A stretch of DNA of 47,125 nt from NCBI RefSeq assembly GCF_030209835.1, contig NZ_JARVRF010000056.1:1-47125 (forward strand), in the 5' to 3' direction. The stretch comes from Arthrobacter sp. efr-133-R2A-120. Lineage in GTDB: Bacteria > Actinomycetota > Actinomycetes > Actinomycetales > Micrococcaceae. A program made the translations under genes and the position numbers. The notes beneath the pieces are model-generated. The model saw nothing but the letters and a program-made list of their open reading frames with translations. It had not been told where the DNA came from and ran no database searches. Positions 40,524 through 47,125 of this stretch are shown here, piece by piece. Positions within the stretch are counted from its first letter, which is position 1; every line of letters starts with the position of its first letter.

Positions 40524-42142
40524 TGCTGTTTCAGCGTGAAACCCCGGTCCGCGCGTTGGTGACATGGTTCCCGGATTGGCCCCTCGTCGCCGCCCGCTTG
40601 GCAGATGCCCTCCCGCCTGATGTGCCTGCGGCAGTCATAGGCCAAGGTGTCATAGCTGCTTGCTCCGCGGAAGCCCGGGCAGAGGGAGTGGTCCGGGGCT
40701 TGCGGCTGAGGGAAGCACAGACCCGTTGTCCTGAACTGGTGGTATGTGCCGTTGATCCTGTGCGGGATGCGAGGGAATTCGAGCCTGTGGTCTCGTCGCT
40801 CGAGGAACGGACTCCTGGAGTGGAAGTGCTTCGCCCCGGCCTATGCGCTATACGGGCCAAGGGTGCTGCCCGGTATTACGGCGGAGAAGAAGCGGCCGCG
40901 GGTGCTGTGCTTGAATCGGCCGACCGCCTCGCCGTGGAGGCCCGGGTGGGGATCGCCGATTCCGTGTTCGCCGCCGAGCAAGCAGCCCGGAGCACCAGCG
41001 AACTCTCTGCTGTTCTTGTGCTCCCGCCGGGTTCTTCCCGGGATTTCCTTGCTCCATTTCCGGTGGAAGTACTAGGCCAGCCGAAGCTGGCTTCCTTGCT
41101 CAAACGCCTTGGCATCCTCACTTTGGGGAATTTCGCCGATCTTCCCGCTGCAGATGTCCGGGCACGTTTCGGGGCTGCCGGAATCATTGCGCACGCCCTG
41201 GCAAGCGGCCAGGATCCCCGCAAAGTGATCCCCCGGACTCCCCCGCGGAAACTGGATCAACGGGCGGAATTCGAACCCGGCCTGGACCGGGTTGACCAAC
41301 TCGCCTTCCAGCTCCGCGCCACGGCAGATGCTTTCGTCGCCGGAGTGCAGACGGAGGGCTTGGTCTGCACGGAGCTGAGGGTTCTCATCACTGACGAAGC
41401 AGGGAGCCGCTCCGAGCGGACGTGGGGCCATCCCCGCCATTTCACGGCCAGCGACGTCGTGGACAGGGTGCGTTGGCAGCTTCAGTCACAGCCCCCTGCC
41501 CACACCAGCAATAAAGCAGTCAACGGTGGAATGAGCGACGGCGGAATGGCCCGCGGCGGGCTGTCGTCACCGGTCACGCGGGTCGAGTTCGTCCCCATCC
41601 GGGTGGACTCCATCGCCCATCATGGGCGGGCGCTCTTTGGAGACGGAGCCGAGGAGCAGATTCATCATGGACTCAGCCGGATCCAAAGCATGCTGGGGCA
41701 TGAGGCCGTAGTAGTGCCCGCGATCTCCGGAGGCCGGCTGCTGGCCGAGCGTCGTCGTTTGGTTCCTTGGGGAGATGCCTTGCCCGCGGGAGCAGCCGAC
41801 TTGGCCTCCAGACCCTGGCCCGGCAGGATTCCAGACCCGCAGCCCGCCACGGTGTTCGCTTCCCTCATCCCTGTCCTGTTGCTTGATGCGGACAAGGAAA
41901 AAGTCCGCACGGACCATCGTGGCGGATTGCTTGCCCCGCCAACGTGGTTCTGTCCCACCGGAGACCCTGCACGACGACGGTTGGTGATTCAGTGGGCAGG
42001 ACCCTGGCCGCTGAAACAGCGGTGGTGGGACTCCTCCCATCGCCTTGAAGCGGACCGCTTCCAGCTTGTGGACGGAAACGGAGAGGCGTGGCTCCTTCTC
42101 CTGGACGAGCAGAACTGGTGGGCAGAGGCCCGCTACGACTGA
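40520..42142 (+). CDS. imuB: ImuB, catalytically inactive Y-family polymerase
   Basis: 540 residues. Y-family layout: the N-terminal palm begins VTWFPDWPLVAARLAD, where active polymerases have D-x-D-x-F-F-A-S-V-E, and the SDE triad is missing, as expected for ImuB. Thumb region KLASLLKRLGILTLGNFADLPAADVRARFG and little-finger region follow, then an ImuB-specific C-terminus (WAGPWPLKQRWWD). In mycobacteria ImuB links the sliding clamp to ImuA' and DnaE2. ATGATG at its start overlaps the imuA' stop, so either ATG could serve. 42 bp separate it from dnaE2. Confidence 0.92.
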   Translation: MMLFQRETPVRALVTWFPDWPLVAARLADALPPDVPAAVIGQGVIAACSAEARAEGVVRGLRLREAQTRCPELVVCAVDPVRDAREFEPVVSSLEERTPGVEVLRPGLCAIRAKGAARYYGGEEAAAGAVLESADRLAVEARVGIADSVFAAEQAARSTSELSAVLVLPPGSSRDFLAPFPVEVLGQPKLASLLKRLGILTLGNFADLPAADVRARFGAAGIIAHALASGQDPRKVIPRTPPRKLDQRAEFEPGLDRVDQLAFQLRATADAFVAGVQTEGLVCTELRVLITDEAGSRSERTWGHPRHFTASDVVDRVRWQLQSQPPAHTSNKAVNGGMSDGGMARGGLSSPVTRVEFVPIRVDSIAHHGRALFGDGAEEQIHHGLSRIQSMLGHEAVVVPAISGGRLLAERRRLVPWGDALPAGAADLASRPWPGRIPDPQPATVFASLIPVLLLDADKEKVRTDHRGGLLAPPTWFCPTGDPARRRLVIQWAGPWPLKQRWWDSSHRLEADRFQLVDGNGEAWLLLLDEQNWWAEARYD

Positions 42143-42184
42143 ATAGCCAGAGTCGAACACCGAACTTTTAGGCAGGAGTTAAAG

Positions 42185-45100
42185 ATGGCTTGGAACAACC
42201 CGTCAATCCCGTGGTCGGAGTTCGAACGCACGCTTTCAGACCGGCGCGTGCCGGAGATCGGCAAGGCCAAGGGAGACGGCGGTGACAGCCCCGCATGGTC
42301 AAGGAAACGCGGACCTTACCGTCCGGTCCCCCTCGATCCCGCAAGGGTCGTGTCCAGGGCGGGTGCCGCCGTCGTGCCTTATGCCGAACTACACGCGCAT
42401 TCGCACTACAGCTTCCTGGACGGCGCCTCATCACCCGAAAAACTTGTTGAGGAGGCCGTCCGGCTGGGCCTCCATGCCCTAGCGCTGACCGACCACGACG
42501 GCTTCTACGGGATCGTGCGAATGGCCGAGGCCGCCGAAGCCTACGAGCTGAAGACCGTGTTCGGCGCTGAGCTGTCGCTCGGACTCAGCAAACCCCAGCA
42601 AGGGGAAGCCGACCCCGAAGGTGACCATTTGCTCGTCCTCGCACGCCAGGAAGAGGGCTACCACCGCTTGGCAGGGGCGATGACGTCCGCACATCTGGCG
42701 GCCGATGCCGAGAAGGGCCACCCCATCTACGACCTCGACGAGCTGGGGCATTCCCTGAGGGACCACTGCTTGGTGCTGACCGGATGCCGCAAAGGCTCCG
42801 TCCGGAGGGCCCTCATGAGCGCCGGCGAGCAAGCCGCTGCCTTTGAAGTGGAGGCCTTGATCGAGAGATTCGGGCGGGAAAACGTGGCGGTCGAACTCTT
42901 CGATCACGGGAATCCCCTCGACAGCAGCCACAACGACGCCCTGGTCCGTATTGCCGAGGGCGCAGGCATCCCTTTCATCGCCAGCAACGCCGTACATTAT
43001 GCGTCCCCGGAGGGATACCCGCTGGCAACGGCCATGGCGGCTGTCCGGGCACGCCGCAGCCTGGAGGAACTGGACGGTTGGCTGCCGGCAAGCAGCGGCG
43101 CCCATTTGCGGAGCGGTTCCGAGATGGCAGCGCGGTTCGCCCGCTACCCTGGCGCGGTCGAACGGACTGTCGAGATCGCTGAGGAGCTTGCGTTCCAGTT
43201 ACGGGCCGCCCGCCCGAAGCTCCCCAAGCTCGATGTTCCTGCAGGGCACAGCCTTATCACTTGGCTGCGGCAACTGGTTGAAGAAGGCATCAGGGACAAA
43301 TACCCGGACGCCGACGAACGGGTCCGTAGCCGGATCGAGCAGGAACTCGCAGTGATCGAGGCGAAGGACTTCCCCGGTTATTTCCTGATTGTGCACGACA
43401 TCGTCCAGTTTGCCCGTTCCCGCGGCATCCTCTGCCAAGGCAGGGGTTCCGCGGCGAACTCGGCCGTCTGCTACGCGCTGGGGATCACCGCCGTCGACAG
43501 TATTTTCTACAACCTTCCGTTTGAACGTTTCCTCTCCAGCCTCCGCGAGGAAGAACCGGACATCGACGTCGATTTCGACTCGGACCGGCGGGAAGAAGTC
43601 ATCCAATACGTCTACGGCAAGTACGGACGGTTCAACGCGGCCCAAGTAGCGAATGTCATCAGTTACAGGCCGAAGAACGCCGTCAGGGACATAGCCAAGG
43701 CTCTCGGCTACAGCCAGGGCCAGCAGGACGCCTGGTCCAAGCGGCTCGATCACTGGGGCGATCTCAGTGAAGGAAAGACCAACAACATCCCGGCCCCGGT
43801 CCTGGACCTTGCTGATCAGATACTGGGCTTCCCGCGGCACCTGGGCATCCACTCCGGCGGCATGGTCCTCACCGAGCGGCCTGTCGGCGAGGTGGTACCC
43901 ATCGAGCGTGCCCGGATGGAAAACCGCACGGTCCTGCAATGGGACAAGGACGATTGCGAATGGATGGGCCTGGTCAAATTCGACCTCCTCGGCCTCGGAA
44001 TGCTCGCCGCCCTGCAGTACTCCTTTGATTTGATCGACAAGCATTTCGGGGAGCGTTGGACAATCGAGACCATTCCGCGGGAAGAACCGGCTGTCTACGA
44101 CATGCTCTGCCGGGCCGACTCGATCGGGGTGTTCCAAGTGGAATCACGGGCCCAGATCAGCACGCTGCCGCGGCTGAAACCGCGGGAATTCTACGATCTG
44201 GTGGTCGAAATCGCGCTGATCCGCCCAGGTCCCGTCCAAGGCGGCGCTGTCCACCCGTACATCCGGCGCCGTGCGGGCACGGAAAAAATCACGTATCTTC
44301 ATCCATTGCTGGAGCCAGTGCTTAAGCGGACCTTGGGTGTGCCCTTGTTCCAGGAGCAGCTGATGCAGATGGCAGTTGCCGTGGGCGGGTGCACTGCCGA
44401 GGATGCGGACCTGCTCCGCCGCGCGATGGGCTCCAAACGGGGCCGGGAGAAGATCGAGTCGCTCGAGGCCAAGCTCTATGCGGGGATGGCGGCCAACGGG
44501 ATCAGCAAGGACGACGCCGATGCCATCTACGCCAAGATCCAAGCCTTTGCGAACTTCGGTTTCGCGGAATCCCACTCCTTGAGCTTCGCGGTGCTGGTCT
44601 ATGCAAGCTCGTGGCTGAAGCTGCACTATCCTGGCGCATTCCTCGCGTCCCTGCTTCGGGCACAACCCATGGGCTTCTACTCCCCGCAAACCCTCGTGGC
44701 GGATGCCCGCAGGCACGGGGTCCAGGTGTTGCGCCCGGATGTACTGCATTCCCTTGCAGAGGCGACCCTCGAAGCGCTCGACGAGGTTACAAGGGCCGAA
44801 GCGGGCCAAGTGGGCGGCATGGATTCCTGCTTGGACTTCCACCAGCCGGAGATCGGCCTCTTCCAGCAGGATCGACCACGCGAGGACCACCTGCACCGGC
44901 GGGATGGCTCACGCGCGGTGCGGTTGGGGCTCGACGGCGTCACGTCCATCGGGACCGAGGTGGCGAAGCGGATCGTCGCCGAGCGTGAGGAGCATGGCGC
45001 CTACCGGGACATGGCGGATCTGTCCCGCCGCGCGAATCTCAGCGCGGACCAGCTGGAGGCACTCGCTTCAGCCGGCGCACTCGATTCGCTGGGGATGAAC

Positions 45101-45616
45101 CGCCGCGAAGCACTGTGGCAGGCCGGCGATGCCGCGCTCGAGCGGGAAGGACAATTGCCCGGGACCCACGTCGCGGTTCAGCCGCCGCTGCTGCCCGAGC
45201 TCTCGCCCCTGGAAAATGTTGCCTACGACATGTGGGCCACGGGCATCAGCACCGATGACCACCCGATGCGCCATGCCCGCGCAGCCCTGGATTCCAGAGG
45301 GGTGTTGCGGGTAGACCGACTCTCCCAGGTCGAGTCCGGCAGGCGTGTTGAGGTGGCCGGCGTCGTGACCCACCGCCAACGCCCCCAGACTGCGCAAGGG
45401 ATCACCTTCATCAATCTGGAGGACGAGAGCGGCATCCTCAATGTCATCTGCAGCGTCGGCCTCTGGAAGAGGCATCGCCGTGTAGCCCGGGAGTCATCCG
45501 CACTGATCGTCCGGGGTTTCCTTGAACGATCGCCGGAAGGAGTCACCAATCTCGTGGCAGACAAGCTGGAACCCTTGGTCCTGACCGTGAAGTCCAACTC
45601 CCGCGATTTCAGGTAG
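42185..45616 (+). CDS. dnaE2: Error-prone DNA polymerase III alpha (DnaE2)
   Basis: 1143 residues. N-terminal PHP domain with ELHAHSHYSFLDGA near residue 68. Palm with PDIDVDFD, catalytic D461 and D463, after the fingers-side QGRGSAANSAVCYALGIT. GVFQVESRAQISTLPRLKPREFYDLV, RPGPVQGGAVHPYIRRR and the C-terminal HhH and OB-fold parts (VEVAGVVTHRQRPQTAQGITFINLEDESG) complete a C-family polymerase. The short C-terminus without a tau-binding domain, and the imuB neighbour, identify it as DnaE2. AGGAG lies six bases before the ATG. It shares SOS control with the upstream pair. Its stop overlaps convergent glgC by 8 bp. Confidence 0.95.
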   Translation: MAWNNPSIPWSEFERTLSDRRVPEIGKAKGDGGDSPAWSRKRGPYRPVPLDPARVVSRAGAAVVPYAELHAHSHYSFLDGASSPEKLVEEAVRLGLHALALTDHDGFYGIVRMAEAAEAYELKTVFGAELSLGLSKPQQGEADPEGDHLLVLARQEEGYHRLAGAMTSAHLAADAEKGHPIYDLDELGHSLRDHCLVLTGCRKGSVRRALMSAGEQAAAFEVEALIERFGRENVAVELFDHGNPLDSSHNDALVRIAEGAGIPFIASNAVHYASPEGYPLATAMAAVRARRSLEELDGWLPASSGAHLRSGSEMAARFARYPGAVERTVEIAEELAFQLRAARPKLPKLDVPAGHSLITWLRQLVEEGIRDKYPDADERVRSRIEQELAVIEAKDFPGYFLIVHDIVQFARSRGILCQGRGSAANSAVCYALGITAVDSIFYNLPFERFLSSLREEEPDIDVDFDSDRREEVIQYVYGKYGRFNAAQVANVISYRPKNAVRDIAKALGYSQGQQDAWSKRLDHWGDLSEGKTNNIPAPVLDLADQILGFPRHLGIHSGGMVLTERPVGEVVPIERARMENRTVLQWDKDDCEWMGLVKFDLLGLGMLAALQYSFDLIDKHFGERWTIETIPREEPAVYDMLCRADSIGVFQVESRAQISTLPRLKPREFYDLVVEIALIRPGPVQGGAVHPYIRRRAGTEKITYLHPLLEPVLKRTLGVPLFQEQLMQMAVAVGGCTAEDADLLRRAMGSKRGREKIESLEAKLYAGMAANGISKDDADAIYAKIQAFANFGFAESHSLSFAVLVYASSWLKLHYPGAFLASLLRAQPMGFYSPQTLVADARRHGVQVLRPDVLHSLAEATLEALDEVTRAEAGQVGGMDSCLDFHQPEIGLFQQDRPREDHLHRRDGSRAVRLGLDGVTSIGTEVAKRIVAEREEHGAYRDMADLSRRANLSADQLEALASAGALDSLGMNRREALWQAGDAALEREGQLPGTHVAVQPPLLPELSPLENVAYDMWATGISTDDHPMRHARAALDSRGVLRVDRLSQVESGRRVEVAGVVTHRQRPQTAQGITFINLEDESGILNVICSVGLWKRHRRVARESSALIVRGFLERSPEGVTNLVADKLEPLVLTVKSNSRDFR

Positions 45617-46925
45617 TCAGGAGTACCGCACGAGCCAGTTCCCGGTCGTGTTCATCCGGGAGCGGTACGTGTTGACCTTTGCTCAGGACCGTGATGCCGG
45701 AATCCGTGACGTTGTAGCCGCGCCGTCGGTCCAGGTCCGGATCCAGGCCGATGGTTGCGCCGGCTGGAACCCTGATGTTCTTGTCCAGGATGGCCCGCTT
45801 GACCACCGCCCCTTCGCCGATGGTGACGTTGTCCAGCAGCACCGAGTCGATAACGCGAGCACCACTGGAAATGAACGCATCGTTGGAAAGCACCGAATTT
45901 TCCACGAGACCGCCCGATACGATGACGCCGTTGGAAACAATTGAGTCCTGGGCCGTGCCGACGGTACCGCCTTCCCCGCGAACCATCTTGGCCGGAGGCG
46001 ATGCGCTTTGCCGTGTGTAGATGGGCCAATCGGAGTTGTAGAGATTGAACACCGGTTCCGGCGAGATCAAGTCGAGGTGTGCCTCGAAGTATGAGTCGAT
46101 AGTGCCGACATCACGCCAATAGTTGCGGTCACGGTCTGTGGACCCGGGGACATCGTTGTTTGAAAAGTCATAGGCGAACGCTTCGCCGCGGGAGACGAAA
46201 TAGGGGATGATGTCACCGCCCATGTCGTGCTTCGTGTCTTGCCGCGTAGCGTCGTGCTCAAGTGCCGCCACCAAGGCATCGGCGTCGAAAACGTAGTTCC
46301 CCATCGATGCCAGGAACTGGGAAGGGTCTGCAGGAAGTCCACGCGTCGAAGCCGGCTTTTCCACAAATGCTGCGATCCTCTTGGCCGTGCCGTCGCTCGC
46401 ACTACCGGAACTAGCCGCCTGCTCTACTTCGATCACGCCGAACTGGTCGGCCATGGCCAGAGGTTGACGCACGCCCGCTACAGTGGCCTTTGCACCGGAG
46501 CTGATATGGCTGCGCACCATGTGCTCGAAATCCATCCGGTAGACGTGGTCAGCACCAACTACTACGACGATGTCAGGACGGGCGTCCTCGATGAGGTTGA
46601 GCGACTGGTAGATCGCATTGGCGCTGCCGAGGAACCAGCTTTTGCTGACGCGCTGTTGAGCTGGCACCGACGCTACATAGTTGCCCAATTGTGCGGACAT
46701 CCGCCACGTTTCTGAAATGTGCCGGTCCAGGCTGTGGGACTTGTACTGGGTCAGGACCACAATCTGCCAATAGCCCGAATTGGTTAGATTGGACAGGGCG
46801 AAGTCGATCAGCCGGTAACTCCCTGCGAACGGGACCGCTGGTTTGGCCCGATCTCCGGTAAGCGGCATGAGTCGTTTTCCCTCACCGCCGGCCAGCACAA
46901 TCGCCAAGACTTTCTTCGAAGCCAT
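45609..46925 (-). CDS. glgC: Glucose-1-phosphate adenylyltransferase (GlgC)
   Basis: 438 residues. LAGGEGKRLMPLTGDRAKPAVPFAGSYRLIDFALSN is the nucleotide-binding loop and activator-site region; GADHVYRMDF holds the catalytic Asp, FVEKP the sugar-phosphate lysine; WRDVGTIDSYFEAHLDLI and a C-terminal left-handed beta-helix (about 300-410) complete the enzyme. It makes ADP-glucose for glycogen. Start at MASKK (46925), because AAGGGAG lies five bases upstream; a GTG two codons earlier overlaps that site. Follows glgP on the minus strand after a hairpin. Confidence 0.95.
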   Translation of the reverse strand: MASKKVLAIVLAGGEGKRLMPLTGDRAKPAVPFAGSYRLIDFALSNLTNSGYWQIVVLTQYKSHSLDRHISETWRMSAQLGNYVASVPAQQRVSKSWFLGSANAIYQSLNLIEDARPDIVVVVGADHVYRMDFEHMVRSHISSGAKATVAGVRQPLAMADQFGVIEVEQAASSGSASDGTAKRIAAFVEKPASTRGLPADPSQFLASMGNYVFDADALVAALEHDATRQDTKHDMGGDIIPYFVSRGEAFAYDFSNNDVPGSTDRDRNYWRDVGTIDSYFEAHLDLISPEPVFNLYNSDWPIYTRQSASPPAKMVRGEGGTVGTAQDSIVSNGVIVSGGLVENSVLSNDAFISSGARVIDSVLLDNVTIGEGAVVKRAILDKNIRVPAGATIGLDPDLDRRRGYNVTDSGITVLSKGQHVPLPDEHDRELARAVLLTT

Positions 46926-46995
46926 CGTCACTCCCTTGTGTTTGATGTTGGCTTTGGATCTGCCACCGCGCGTTGCGATGAAGCTCGGGGTGGAA

Positions 46996-47031
46996 CGCGC
47001 CCCCGCTGCCCGATCCGGCCGCGGGGGCGCG
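46996..47031 (-). terminator. Terminator between glgP and glgC
   Basis: CGCGCCCCCGC (46996-47006) and GCGGGGGCGCG (47021-47031) form a perfect 11-bp all-GC stem with a 14-base loop, six bases past the glgP stop. No T-run follows; in high-GC genomes such stems still terminate. Confidence 0.6.
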
Positions 47032-47036
47032 CACTG

Positions 47037-47125
47037 TCAGGCGTTGGCGATCAGACCCAGTTCGGCCTTCGAGGCCAGGGAGGGGTGCTTCGGGAAGACC
47101 CGGACGGTGTAGCCGAAGGATCCGG
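47037..47125 (-). CDS. glgP: C-terminal end of alpha-glucan phosphorylase (partial)
   Basis: The last 29 codons are in the window and end with GYTVRVFPKHPSLASKAEL-GLIANA. GYTVRV-P-HP-LAS-AELGL is the usual C-terminus of actinobacterial maltodextrin/glycogen phosphorylases. The rest lies beyond the right edge. With glgC it forms a glycogen-metabolism neighbourhood. The identification rests on this short tail and the neighbour. Confidence 0.7.
   Translation of the reverse strand, partial: GSFGYTVRVFPKHPSLASKAELGLIANA

Noticed and set aside
42150..42170. Second LexA box before dnaE2
   Set aside because: Only one half (TCGAAC) is present; the other half does not match. The upstream box can control all three genes.

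Overview
The window is high-GC DNA with GTG/TTG starts, leaderless-looking genes, ATGA/GTGA stop-start overlaps, an actinobacterial LexA box and an imuA'-imuB-dnaE2 cassette. Gene content and codon use point to a soil actinobacterium of the Arthrobacter/Pseudarthrobacter/Paenarthrobacter group (Micrococcaceae). This is judged from the sequence alone. I see no insertion sequence, integrase, CRISPR array, rRNA or origin; the one tRNA is tRNA-Ala(GGC).

Region 1 (1-17741) is a cell-surface or exopolysaccharide locus. A rightward half holds the tail of a DUF4082-type surface protein, a three-domain glycosyltransferase (WecG/TagA/CpsF + GT2 + GT2), and a five-gene nucleotide-sugar operon (Gfo/Idh/MocA dehydrogenase, NAD-dependent epimerase, two DegT-type aminotransferases, NeuD/PglD-type acyltransferase). 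A leftward half holds the assembly machinery: polyprenyl glycosylphosphotransferase, GT2, Wzx flippase, WsaF-like rhamnosyltransferase, Wzy/O-antigen-ligase-like polymerase and a Wzz-like chain-length protein. The last five are tightly stop-start coupled. A leftward secreted protein of glycosidase-like architecture sits between.

Region 2 (18342-22837) is the most interesting part. After the tRNA comes a compact gamma-butyrolactone signalling module: a GblE-like NAD-epimerase, a divergent ArpA/GblR-type TetR receptor, an AfsA/GblA synthase with the double hot-dog signature motifs, a second TetR regulator and a short-chain reductase. Three 22-bp sites in the module resemble the autoregulatory element bound by ArpA-type receptors. 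The best one matches 20 of 22 positions, lies between a perfect -35 and the -10 of the second TetR gene, and that gene appears to be leaderless.

Region 3 (22956-31296) is catabolic. A GntR/UTRA regulator faces a purine-nucleoside operon (MFS transporter, nucleoside hydrolase, guanine-type deaminase, ribokinase) across a 15-bp perfect palindrome. Next, a TetR regulator faces agmatine deiminase and a coupled amidase-signature hydrolase across a 24-bp dyad.

Region 4 (31301-39835) has a TatB-like protein, an unknown membrane protein, a CadD-family transporter, an APH-fold phosphotransferase, an alpha/beta hydrolase, and a four-gene peptide/nickel-type ABC importer. The importer has an unusual fused double permease and is preceded by a 41-bp dyad that looks like a Fur-family (probably Zur) operator.

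Region 5 (39841-47125) is the SOS mutasome imuA'-imuB-dnaE2 behind a near-perfect LexA box, then convergent glgC and the 3' end of glgP (glycogen metabolism).
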